Assembly: GCA_028818385.1 (NCBI GenBank)
Contig: JAPPNY010000259.1
Coordinates: forward strand, 1 to 18,702
Length of the DNA: 18,702 nt
Reading direction: 5' to 3'
Origin: Spirochaetaceae bacterium
GTDB taxonomy: Bacteria; Spirochaetota; Spirochaetia; SZUA-6; Bin103
The notes beneath the pieces were generated by a model. The model was not told the origin of the DNA and did no database searches. It worked only from the letters and a program-made list of their open reading frames with translations. Position numbers and translations under genes: made by a program. Each line of letters begins with the position of its first letter. Positions within the stretch are counted from its first letter, which is position 1. Shown here piece after piece: positions 1 through 6,626 of this stretch.

Positions 1-1409
1 ACGTAGCGGTAGTCGGGCCGGAAGTCGTGGCCCCAGCGCGACAGGCAGTGCGCCTCGTCCAGCACCCAGGCGCCGATCTCGCGCTGGTCCAGAACCCGCC
101 GCAGGGAGCGCGAGCGAAGCTGCTCCGGCGAGATCAGCAGGATGCCGGCGTCTCCCAGCCGGATCCGGTCCAGGGCGTCGCTCCGCTCCGGCATCGACAG
201 CAGCCCGTTGACGGTCACGCAGCAGCCGATGCCGCGCTGCTCCAGGCCAGCCACCTGGTCCGCCATCAGCGCGACCAGGGGCGATATCACGACCGTCAGC
301 GCACCCGTCTTGTCGTAGCGCGACAGCGCGGGGATCTGGTAGCAGAGCGACTTCCCCGTCCCGGTGGGCAGGATCCCCAGAACATGCCTTCCCGCCATCG
401 CCTCCTCGACGATGGCCTGCTGCATGGGCCTGCCGTCGGCATCCGCCGGTTCGGGACGAAAGCCGTCATGGCCGAACCAGCGTCTCAGCTCCCGGCCCGC
501 ATCATGGCGCCACCGGCACCAGCCGCAGGCCGGATCCGTGCACGCGGTGTCCCTGAGGCGGCGCACCAGCCGCCCCGCCTGCGGAAACTGGTGGCGGACC
601 CAGGGCGGCATCACCGAGTTGCCGCCGGCCACGGAAAGCCACGCCAGGGCATAGGCCAGCGGCCAACGGAGCCGGTGGGCATCCGCAACGACATCGCGAG
701 CCCACGTCGCGCAGGCGGCGTTCCGCAGCAGCCGCTTGATCGCCGCCTCGGCCTCCGTCCGCGGTGGCCGGTCCCGCCCTCGAAGCCGGCGGAAGAGCGC
801 GTCCAGGGCGCCGTCCACGCCCCCGGGCTCGGGAGTGCACAGCCAGTGCCATGCGGCGGTGAGGTCCGGCGCGGCGTTCGCCAGCGCATCGCACTCGTCG
901 CCGTAGAGCTTCAGCGCAATGCGGGAGTCGAGCTCGGGATCGTTCACCCGGCCGCGCTTCAGACCGCCGTCCTGGTAGTGCTTGACCAGACTGTGATAGG
1001 GGTTGCGGGGGAAGGCGAGCGGGCTGAGACGCAGCGTGTCGATGGCCGGGAGTTTCAGAAGCCGGAGTGCCGGCTTCGCCGCCGCCAGGTGGGGCAGGTC
1101 GAAGGCGATCAGGTTGTGCCCCAGCAGGAAGGAGGCGCCCTCGGCGAAGTAGTCCAGCCTCTCCAGTGCGGCGGCCAAACCGCCGCCCGGATGCGGCAGA
1201 CTGCGGCCGGTATCCGCCCGTATTGCCCCGATGGCACAAATCCTGTCGTCCCTGCCGACCTCGAGATCCAGGGAAACGCAAGGCGGCCTGAAGAGGTCGC
1301 CATCCCGCGAGGCGGCCCCACCGGGGTCCGGCGGGGCGTCGGCCGCTCCGCTCCTCACGTGCCGTCCGGCTTGGGTTCCGGGTGCCGCTCGACTCGACTT
1401 CCCGACCAT
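1..1409 (-). CDS. RecQ-type helicase with N-terminal DEDD exonuclease domain, partial (C-terminus beyond window)
   Basis: About 469 residues of the N-terminal part are present; the gene runs off the left edge. Residues about 45-165 look like a DEDD-superfamily 3'-5' exonuclease: motif I DLE (D48, E50), motif II GHNLIAFDLPHL (D104) and a third motif NDPELDSR (N156, D161). A Cys cluster (CTDPACGWC) lies between the domains. The helicase follows, with Walker A GILPTGTGKS (Lys about 353), ISPLVALMADQV, and the RecQ-typical DEAHCLSRWGHDFRPDY starting at about residue 451. The layout resembles WRN, which also joins an exonuclease to a RecQ helicase; large bacterial RecQ proteins of this kind occur, but I cannot name the subfamily. 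I infer unwinding and trimming of structured or damaged DNA. The frame is open from a TAG codon upstream of 1409. I chose the ATG at 1409; a GTG at 1358 is possible, and neither has a well-spaced ribosome site. The broken EEP gene lies 33 bp upstream on the same strand. Confidence 0.85.
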   Translation of the reverse strand, partial: MVGKSSRAAPGTQAGRHVRSGAADAPPDPGGAASRDGDLFRPPCVSLDLEVGRDDRICAIGAIRADTGRSLPHPGGGLAAALERLDYFAEGASFLLGHNLIAFDLPHLAAAKPALRLLKLPAIDTLRLSPLAFPRNPYHSLVKHYQDGGLKRGRVNDPELDSRIALKLYGDECDALANAAPDLTAAWHWLCTPEPGGVDGALDALFRRLRGRDRPPRTEAEAAIKRLLRNAACATWARDVVADAHRLRWPLAYALAWLSVAGGNSVMPPWVRHQFPQAGRLVRRLRDTACTDPACGWCRWRHDAGRELRRWFGHDGFRPEPADADGRPMQQAIVEEAMAGRHVLGILPTGTGKSLCYQIPALSRYDKTGALTVVISPLVALMADQVAGLEQRGIGCCVTVNGLLSMPERSDALDRIRLGDAGILLISPEQLRSRSLRRVLDQREIGAWVLDEAHCLSRWGHDFRPDYRY

Positions 1410-1442
1410 CCCTCTGGTCGTAAGCGCCGGGCGAGGGCAATG

Positions 1443-2309
1443 CTATAGAGGCTCTGTGAACCGCTCGAACGCATAGTTCTCGGTGGGATTCAATGCCGGG
1501 GCTGATTGCGCCCCGAGGTCGGCACATACGCCGACGTGGTCGGTGAGCGACTTGTCGCTGCAGTACCTGCTGATCAGAGATAGTGATTGGGCTGACAGGT
1601 CCTCACTGATCGCGATCTGGTCGATGACTCTGCGGCCGTCGAAACCCAGAGCACTGGTTGCAATCGTGATGCGCTCTGGCAGAGCAGCTCTGAGCGTACC
1701 GCGTAGCGAGCGGGGAGCGTAGCCGGTCTGTCCTACCTGCTGGTTGAAGTCCCCCAGTAGAACCAACGGGCTGGCTGGCATAGATCTGAGCACCTCGTTC
1801 AGACCGGCAAGATACTGCTTGTGGTCTTCCCATGGTTTACGGGTTACGCCATCGTTCGTCCAACGGACTCGTGCGTCTCGATAAGGAATACAGACTCCGA
1901 CTACGGTGACTTCACCCTAAGGGGTCGTAGTGACGGCCGAAACGAATTTGCCGGGCGGCAGTGTGTCGACCCCTTGCGTGTCAACCTTCTCCCACGGCTC
2001 TTTCGACCACAGAACCACCTTTCGCAAGCTGCCGTCCGTCTTTGCTCGGATACCGTCCGGCTGCGAGTATGTCACAGAGCCCGAACGATCAGCCAACAGG
2101 TTGAAATCGGCCTCTGTGAGACACACGATGTCGGGATCGTAATCAACGAAGATGCGAGCCAGTATTTCGGGGCTTCTCCGGGACCGGGGTGTAGCCCACT
2201 CGACATTCCAAGCCACTACCTTCGCGGTGAACCCGTGCCGCTTCTTGATGCTGTCATACCGGCACAGTGGCCAACCTCTCATCGTCGTGGGTTCGCGTTC
2301 TGATGACAT
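1443..2309 (-). pseudogene. Endonuclease/exonuclease/phosphatase (EEP) family gene interrupted by an in-frame amber stop
   Basis: The two halves are in the same frame and together form one EEP-fold hydrolase of about 288 codons. The N-terminal half has KVVAWNVEW (the Asn motif), then DPDIVCLTEADF (the metal-binding Glu). The C-terminal half has PLVLLGDFNQQ (Asp and Asn), DQIAISEDL and the final LTDHVG (catalytic Asp-His). They are separated only by a TAG codon at 1917-1919 (codon 131). The protein sequence resumes directly after it as GEVTVVGVCIPYRDA, so a sense codon such as CAG probably mutated to TAG. Other genes here end with TAG, so recoding is unlikely. Members cleave phosphodiesters in nucleic acids, lipids or small molecules; the substrate here is unknown. 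The start could be ATG 2309 or ATG 2282, and neither has a clear Shine-Dalgarno site. It may be a real pseudogene or an assembly error. Confidence 0.8.
1917..1919 (-). other. Premature in-frame TAG codon in the EEP gene
   Basis: On the minus strand the reading is ACC CCT TAG GGT GAA GTC. The codons on both sides belong to the same EEP protein frame, so this is a point nonsense change and not a frameshift. Confidence 0.8.
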
Positions 2310-2565
2310 GCCAAGGAAGCTACCGCGCCGGATGCGGTGCTCGCAACGCAAGGAACGGAGGGCGCTGGCCGGTGCCATGACTGCTGCCACGGGTACGGGT
2401 TCCCTCCTCGGCGTACGTCTCGCGGTGTCGACGGTCAGCGCAGCTTCTATGAGGCCGTCGGATATTACCGACGGAATCGCTGGTAGCATTCGTGTCCGAA
2501 GCGATTGCGACCGCCATAGGATGGAGCACGGAGGCACACTCGACCCACCTTCGCCACCACGTGAC

Positions 2566-2605
2566 GGTGCAACCGTTTTCCGCCAGCAGTGCGCGGCAAT
2601 GTTCG
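2566..2605. repeat. 40-nt imperfect direct repeat, copy 1
   Basis: This copy matches 3461-3500 at 32 of 40 positions in the same orientation, without gaps. The core CCGCCAGCAGTGCGCGGCAA corresponds to CGGCCAGCAGAGCGCGGCGA in the other copy. The two copies flank the RelE/HigA-type module. Confidence 0.55.
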
Positions 2606-2623
2606 GCCAGCAAGCGGCTCGCG

Positions 2624-2640
2624 GCGCGATCTGATCGCGC
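2624..2640. repeat. 17-nt palindrome
   Basis: GCGCGATC-T-GATCGCGC is a perfect inverted repeat of 8 bp around one central base. There is no T-tract, so a terminator is unlikely. It could be a protein-binding site, but no function can be assigned. Confidence 0.4.
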
Positions 2641-2735
2641 TCATACATGAGCTCCCTCGAGAGCCGAGAGTCCGGTCCCTCGTCGAATGGGTGTCCAGGA
2701 CGAAAGCGCCTGCGTCGAGGCACGCAAGGGAGGCA

Positions 2736-2764
2736 TGGACAGGATGTAGCCTGTTGGCTACAAT
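2736..2764 (+). promoter_or_regulatory. Sigma70-like promoter of the RelE/HigA-type module
   Basis: The -35 element TGGACA (2736-2741) and the -10 element TACAAT (2759-2764) each match the consensus at five of six positions, with an ideal 17-bp spacer. Transcription would be expected to start about 7 bases after the -10 box, at about 2771. That is the first base of the toxin ATG, so the mRNA would be leaderless. Confidence 0.6.
2745..2762. promoter_or_regulatory. Operator-like inverted repeat for toxin-antitoxin autoregulation
   Basis: TGTAGCC-TGTT-GGCTACA is a perfect 7-bp inverted repeat with a 4-base centre. It fills the spacer and overlaps the -10 box of the module's promoter, where an autorepressing XRE-type antitoxin, alone or with its toxin, would be expected to bind. 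Confidence 0.65.
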
Positions 2765-2770
2765 TCGCGT

Positions 2771-3061
2771 ATGTTCGAGATCCGCAAGACAGAGGGCTAC
2801 GCCAAGTGGCTGGACAGCTTGCAGGATGCGCGCGCCCGGGCTCGCGTACTCGTGCGGATCGAGCGTCTGGCGGCCGGAAACCCGGGAGACGTCAGGCCCG
2901 TGGGTGAAGGTGTTTCAGAGTTGCGGATTGACTACGGGCCGGGCTACCGGGTGTATTACAAGAAACAGGGCCGCAGGATCGTCGTTCTGCTGGCTGGCGG
3001 GGACAAACGGACCCAGAGCGACGACGTCAAGACGGCGTTGCGTCTGGCACGAAATCTGTAG
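2771..3061 (+). CDS. RelE/ParE-superfamily toxin (addiction-module killer protein family)
   Basis: This 96-residue protein matches the HI1419-like killer-protein family (TIGR02683 type). It opens with MFEIRKTEGYAKWLDSL, has the central GVSELRIDYGPGYRVYY and ends with VVLLAGGDKRTQSDDVKTAL. The length is typical. Members adopt the RelE/ParE fold and are usually mRNA interferases or growth inhibitors neutralised by the downstream antitoxin. The antitoxin gene follows after 8 bp, giving the toxin-first order normal for this family. There is no Shine-Dalgarno site before the ATG, which coincides with the predicted transcription start. The gene looks intact. Confidence 0.88.
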   Translation: MFEIRKTEGYAKWLDSLQDARARARVLVRIERLAAGNPGDVRPVGEGVSELRIDYGPGYRVYYKKQGRRIVVLLAGGDKRTQSDDVKTALRLARNL

Positions 3062-3069
3062 GTGGGAAC

Positions 3070-3417
3070 ATGACCAAGATCAAGACCAAGACCGCTACTT
3101 CACCGTACGACGTCGCCGAGCACCTTCGCACACGGGAGGAAATGGCCGCATATCTGGAAGCTTGTATGGAGGAGGCCGACGGCGATGCCGCGTTCGTCGC
3201 CAAGGCACTGGGCGACATCGCGCGCGCCAAGGGCATAGCGCAGGTCGCATGTGATGCCGGCCTGTCCCGTGAAAGTCTCTACAAGGCGCTGTCGGGAGAA
3301 CGCAATCCTACGTTGGACACCGTTCTCAAGGTCATCGGCGCTCTGGGCTTGAAGTTTCGCGCCGAAGCGGTGCTCGATTCGGAGGCAGCCGGACAGGACG
3401 TATCGGCACGTCGCTGA
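3070..3417 (+). CDS. XRE-type antitoxin (addiction-module antidote protein family)
   Basis: This 115-residue protein matches the HI1420-like antidote family (TIGR02684 type). The N-terminus has SPYDVAEHLRTREEMAAYL, followed by a helix-turn-helix of about residues 55-100 (GIAQVACDAGLSRESLYKAL, then NPTLDTVLKVIGALGLKF). It should bind and neutralise the RelE-type toxin and repress the shared promoter through the inverted repeat at 2745-2762. An AGGTGG ribosome site at 3060-3065 overlaps the toxin stop codon and lies 4 bases before the ATG. The antitoxin therefore has a Shine-Dalgarno site, unlike the toxin, which could help keep antitoxin in excess. Confidence 0.88.
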   Translation: MTKIKTKTATSPYDVAEHLRTREEMAAYLEACMEEADGDAAFVAKALGDIARAKGIAQVACDAGLSRESLYKALSGERNPTLDTVLKVIGALGLKFRAEAVLDSEAAGQDVSARR

Positions 3418-3440
3418 TTGTCGAGAGCTGGTCCGAAAAT

Positions 3441-3457
3441 ACCGGCCAGCAGCCGGT
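3441..3457. repeat. Small hairpin after the antitoxin gene
   Basis: ACCGGC-CAGCA-GCCGGT forms a 6-bp stem with a 5-base loop, 24 bp after the antitoxin stop. It lacks a T-tract, so a role in termination or mRNA stability is only possible. Confidence 0.3.
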
Positions 3458-3460
3458 GCC

Positions 3461-3500
3461 CGTGTGACCGTCTTCGGCCAGCAGAGCGCGGCGACGTTCG
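3461..3500. repeat. 40-nt imperfect direct repeat, copy 2
   Basis: It is 80% identical to 2566-2605 in the same orientation and lies 44 bp past the antitoxin stop. With copy 1 it brackets the toxin-antitoxin genes. Confidence 0.55.
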
Positions 3501-3530
3501 CTCGTTCGTCGATCCTTCGACCAAGAGTGC

Positions 3531-3548
3531 TACCGGGCGAGCCCGGTA
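3531..3548. repeat. GC-rich hairpin downstream of hicB
   Basis: TACCGGG-CGAG-CCCGGTA forms a strong 7-bp stem (8 bp if the loop closes) with a 4-base loop. It lies just beyond the frameshifted end of the hicB frame (stop at 3551-3553 on the minus strand). There is no clear T-run on either strand, so a terminator is only possible. Confidence 0.35.
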
Positions 3549-3602
3549 TCTCAGGGGCTCTCCTCGCGTTCCTCCGCCACAAGATCGCTGACGCTGAGAC
3601 CA

Positions 3603-3908
3603 TCAGCGAGACGAGGCCGTGGCGTCGCCAGAAAGCGGTCGACGTCGAGCGGTGCCTCCAGGGGGATCGGCCAGCCCGCTGCGCACCAGTTCCGCCATCG
3701 CCTGGTCGTCCGTCAGTTCCGCCGGGTCGTAGGTGGTAACTTCAGGTATGCGCTGCTGCTCCTCGACTGCCAGCCATTCACGGATCGCTTCCTTGATGTT
3801 TGCGAGCGCCTCTTCAAGCGTGGTTCCCTGCGAGTGGCATCCCCGCAGCGCAGGACAACTCACCGCGTACCCTTCTTCAGACTCGATCCGGACGACGCGG
3901 TACTTCAT
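3603..3908 (-). CDS. hicB: HicB-family antitoxin, probably frameshifted near its C-terminus
   Basis: The first about 60 residues are a typical HicB partial RNase-H-like domain: MKYRVVRIESEEGYAVSCPA, then LRGCHSQGTTLEEALANIKE and AIREWLAVEEQQRIPEVTTY. A well-placed AGGTGG ribosome site precedes the ATG. HicB proteins neutralise the HicA mRNA interferase, but no HicA-like gene is seen on either side. The frame ends at residue 101 with a low-complexity Arg/Ser tail. If one C is removed from the CCCCC run at about 3661-3665 (minus-strand reading), the frame continues after ADP as LEAPLDVDRFLATPRPRLAD and on to a TGA at 3551-3553, giving about 118 residues. That tail looks more protein-like. The start lies 45 bp from the divergent sulfatase start. 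Confidence 0.78.
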   Translation of the reverse strand: MKYRVVRIESEEGYAVSCPALRGCHSQGTTLEEALANIKEAIREWLAVEEQQRIPEVTTYDPAELTDDQAMAELVRSGLADPPGGTARRRPLSGDATASSR

Positions 3909-3953
3909 GTGCCACCTAGCCTACTGTTCGCGGTGTCAGCCGACAACCACGCC

Positions 3954-5288
3954 ATGAACCGGGCCAACATCGTCTTCATGCACTCGCACAACACCGGCCG
4001 CTTCGTGCAGCCGTACGGGCACGCGGTGCCGACACCGTGCCTGCAGCGGCTGGCGGGGCAGGGGGTGCTGTTCCGGCAGGCGTTCGCCGCCGCGCCCACC
4101 TGCTCGCCGAGCCGGGCGAGCTTCCTCACCGGCATGTATCCCCACTCGTGCGGCCAGCTCGGCCTGGCCCATCGCGGGTTCGGCATGCCCGACTACTCGC
4201 GCCACCTCGTGCATGGGATGAAGCGCGCCGGCTACCACACCGTCCTGTCGGGCGTCGAGCACACCGCGCCGGACCTCGCCGTGGTGGGTTACGACGAGGT
4301 GGTCTGCGGCCACGACACGAACTACCCCGAGACCGAGCCGGCCGACGCCGCTGACGCGGCCGCCGCGTTCATCCGCGGCAGACACTCCAAGACGTTCTTC
4401 ATCTCGGTCGGCTTGAACGAGACGCACAGGCCGTTCCCGCCGGCGGATCCGGAGCATCACCCGGCGGAGGACGAGCGCTATTGCCGGCCGCCGGCGCCGC
4501 TGCCGGACACGCCCGCGACGCGCCGCGACACCGCGGACTTCAAGGCGGCCGCGCGCGTGATGGACGCCGCGTTCGCTCGCGTGCTGCGCGCGCTGGATGA
4601 CGCCGGGCTGGCGGACGACACGCTGGTGCTCTGCTTCACCGACCACGGCCTGCAGTTCCCGCGCAACATGTGCAACCTCACCGACCAGGGCATCGGCGTC
4701 TTCCTGGTCGCGCGTGGTCCCGGCGGATTCCGCGGGGGACGGGTGATCGACGCCTTGGTCAGCCTGATCGACTTGGCGCCGACCGCGTACGCCGCAGCCG
4801 GGATCGACATCCCGGACTTCGTCCAGGGACGGCCGCTGCAGCCACTGGCCCGCGGCGAGGTCGACGCCCTGCACGAGGAAATCCATGCCGAGATCAACTT
4901 TCACGCGGCCTACGAGCCGGCCCGCTGCGTGCGCACGGCGCGCCACAAGTACATCCGCCGCTACGACGACTACGAGCGGGTCGTGTTGAGCAACGCCGAC
5001 GACGGCCCGAGCAAGGAGGAACTGCTCTCGCAGGGATGGGCCGAGCTGCCTCGGGAGCGGGAGATGCTCTACGACCTGACGTTCGATCCAGCCGAGCAGC
5101 ACAACATCGTCGCGCGCGGCGACGTGCGACGGGTAGCGGACGACCTGCGCCGCCGTCTCGATCGGTGGATGGAAGCTACCGGCGATCCGCTGCTCACCGG
5201 CAGCGTGGACGCGCCCGCGGGCGCGCGGGTCACCGATGCCATGGCCCGCTCTCCGGCCGACCGGTCACGGACGCGCACCACCGGTTGA
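3954..5288 (+). CDS. Type I (formylglycine) sulfatase
   Basis: The protein has 444 residues. The sulfatase signature is present as C50-S-P-S-R followed by ASFLTG; this Cys would be converted to formylglycine. FTDHG (D230, H231) supplies metal ligands, and the C-terminus has the usual MLYDLTFDPAEQHN segment. The N-terminal HSHNTGRFVQPYGHAVPTP resembles the heparan-N-sulfatase-like subfamily, in which I expect SHDTGR; here an Asn (N13) takes the place of that Asp. It hydrolyses sulfate esters or sulfamates, presumably from sulfated glycans. No signal peptide is visible, so it may be cytoplasmic or exported in another way. The frame is open further upstream, but the ATG at 3954 places the conserved NIVF strand right after the start and clears the divergent hicB gene. 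It probably works with the glycosidase-like protein three genes downstream. Confidence 0.85.
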   Translation: MNRANIVFMHSHNTGRFVQPYGHAVPTPCLQRLAGQGVLFRQAFAAAPTCSPSRASFLTGMYPHSCGQLGLAHRGFGMPDYSRHLVHGMKRAGYHTVLSGVEHTAPDLAVVGYDEVVCGHDTNYPETEPADAADAAAAFIRGRHSKTFFISVGLNETHRPFPPADPEHHPAEDERYCRPPAPLPDTPATRRDTADFKAAARVMDAAFARVLRALDDAGLADDTLVLCFTDHGLQFPRNMCNLTDQGIGVFLVARGPGGFRGGRVIDALVSLIDLAPTAYAAAGIDIPDFVQGRPLQPLARGEVDALHEEIHAEINFHAAYEPARCVRTARHKYIRRYDDYERVVLSNADDGPSKEELLSQGWAELPREREMLYDLTFDPAEQHNIVARGDVRRVADDLRRRLDRWMEATGDPLLTGSVDAPAGARVTDAMARSPADRSRTRTTG

Positions 5289-5332
5289 CGACGGGAACGG
5301 ATCGCCAGTACAAGCGCCCGGAGGCTACGCTG

Positions 5333-6121
5333 ATGGCACAGCAGACGAGACAGTGGAGTCCCGGTGACGCTGCGAACGCCTTCGTCCGTGTTGTCCTGTC
5401 GGATGCGGGGGCGCGGCTCGGGGGGCTGACGGATACTCAATGGGAAGAGACGCTCAGGTGGTTCGGCGGGCGGTGTGCCTACACGGAGGATGAGTTGGTC
5501 GAAGGCCGGATGGAACGCGACCATGCAATTCCAATGAACCGTACCCACTGCGGCCTTCACCTCTACGGCAACGTCCTGCCCGCGACCAGGGAGGCGAACC
5601 GTCACAAGGCGGGCAAGCACTACCGCGACTTCGTGGAGGATCCCGAACGACTCAGGCGAATCGAATCGTTCGCCCTGGAGTCCAGGTATTGGGAGCGGGC
5701 TTCGGTGTTCGGCAACCTTCAGCGCTATTGCGAAGCGCAGTACCGGTCGATCGTTGCGCTGAGCCAGGTGAGCGGGCAGTACCTCGCAAGCCTGTTGCCC
5801 GAAGACGTGGACGACGAACAGGACAGCTCCCTGGAGCCACCGCGCTCGTCCCCCATCACTCGGGGAGAGGGAGACGTATTGCCGATTACTCTGGATCCGC
5901 CTGCGGAGGAGGCATTCAAGGACGCGCTGCTACGCGAGCGAGAGGCCCGGATCTTCGAGATCCACCGGGATGGCCGGACGACCGAGCGGCGCTGGGCGGC
6001 AGACAGCATGTCCGAGTCGTCGAACGTCGTCGGGAACCTGCGAAGCCGCCCGCGGTATCGGAGAGGTGCCTGGAAGCGTCTGGGCATCCAGTCCCTGACC
6101 GTTTCCGTCAAGCAGCCGTAA
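5333..6121 (+). CDS. HNH-type endonuclease-like protein
   Basis: This 262-residue protein has an HNH-like core at about residues 48-95: C48-AYT, ERDHAIPMNR (D63, H64), LYGNVLPATREAN (N80, N89) and HK (H91, K92). The spacing fits the HNH/Endo VII-like fold, in which these residues hold a metal and cut DNA. The usual second pair of zinc-binding cysteines is not obvious. The C-terminal 150 residues are charged and unrecognised, ending in a basic stretch. A GGAGG ribosome site lies 8 bases before the ATG. It sits between the sulfatase and a VOC gene without obvious functional connection, so it may be an inserted accessory or defence-type nuclease. The nuclease assignment is from motif reading only. 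Confidence 0.65.
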   Translation: MAQQTRQWSPGDAANAFVRVVLSDAGARLGGLTDTQWEETLRWFGGRCAYTEDELVEGRMERDHAIPMNRTHCGLHLYGNVLPATREANRHKAGKHYRDFVEDPERLRRIESFALESRYWERASVFGNLQRYCEAQYRSIVALSQVSGQYLASLLPEDVDDEQDSSLEPPRSSPITRGEGDVLPITLDPPAEEAFKDALLREREARIFEIHRDGRTTERRWAADSMSESSNVVGNLRSRPRYRRGAWKRLGIQSLTVSVKQP

Positions 6122-6133
6122 GGGATCGGTCAG

Positions 6134-6601
6134 ATGTTGCTCGACCACGTGCAGGTGGCGATGCCCGCGGGCCGCGAGGCCGCCGCCCGCGCCTTCTACG
6201 GAACGGCGCTCGGGCTCCGCGAGATCCCCAAGCCGGCTCCTCTGGCCGCGCGCGGGGGCGTCTGGTACGCGGTCGGCGACCAGGAGCTCCATCTGGGCGT
6301 AGCGGAGGACTTCTCTCCCGCGAAGAAGGCGCACCCCGCGTTTCGCGTTCCGGATGCGGTCGCGGTCGCGGAACGGCTGCGGGAGGCGAGCTTCGCGGCG
6401 CGCTGGGACACTTCCCTGCCCGGGTGCACCCGCTTCTTCACCGATGACCCGTTCGGCAACCGTATCGAGATCATCGGCGTCGCACCGCGCGGAAACGAAC
6501 GGCATGAGGAAGAGCGGGACCCACTGACCGGTGTTCCGCTGATTCGCTCAGCGCGGCCGATCACCGAAGACGATGTTCGATCACTGGAAGACCACGGGTG
6601 A
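6134..6601 (+). CDS. VOC-superfamily (glyoxalase/dioxygenase fold) protein
   Basis: The protein has 155 residues. It starts with MLLDHVQVAMPAG (H5), continues AARAFYGTALGLREIPKP, then has ELHLGVAEDF (H53) and ends the fold with FFTDDPFGNRIEII (Glu). This is the paired beta-alpha-beta-beta-beta arrangement of VOC proteins, with the His/His/Glu positions that bind metal. VOC proteins include glyoxalases, dioxygenases and antibiotic-resistance proteins, and the substrate cannot be told. It starts 12 bp after the HNH gene. The last 35 residues, from about GNERHEEERD, extend beyond the fold and are unrecognised. Confidence 0.82.
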   Translation: MLLDHVQVAMPAGREAAARAFYGTALGLREIPKPAPLAARGGVWYAVGDQELHLGVAEDFSPAKKAHPAFRVPDAVAVAERLREASFAARWDTSLPGCTRFFTDDPFGNRIEIIGVAPRGNERHEEERDPLTGVPLIRSARPITEDDVRSLEDHG

Positions 6602-6626
6602 CGCGACTGCACTACAGTACCCGTCC

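Larger units (their letters stand above)
2310..2735. other. Region without a convincing gene, upstream of the toxin-antitoxin module
   Basis: Frames are open here on both strands, but none gives a protein I recognise, and their composition (Arg/Pro/Ser-rich) looks like non-coding frames of GC-rich DNA. The stretch holds a 17-nt near-perfect palindrome (2624-2640) and one copy of a 40-nt sequence (2566-2605) that recurs beyond the other side of the toxin-antitoxin genes. It may be the remnant of an older accessory gene. Confidence 0.5.

Noticed and set aside
27..1448. Long plus-strand open frame opposite the RecQ-exonuclease gene
   Set aside because: Its product is Arg/Gln/Pro-rich with no motif, while the opposite strand carries clear exonuclease and helicase motifs.
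502..1527. Long minus-strand open frame in another phase of the RecQ-exonuclease gene
   Set aside because: It overlaps the true frame; its Arg/Gly/Ala-rich product is an off-frame reading of GC-rich coding DNA.
2320..2613. Minus-strand open frame starting MLAEHCRALLAENG in the gene-free stretch
   Set aside because: The first residues come from the 40-nt repeat and the rest shows no recognisable fold or start signal; it may be a remnant, but it is not supportable as a gene.
3936..5102. Long minus-strand open frame opposite the sulfatase
   Set aside because: It shows no recognisable motif and lies opposite a gene with the full sulfatase signature.
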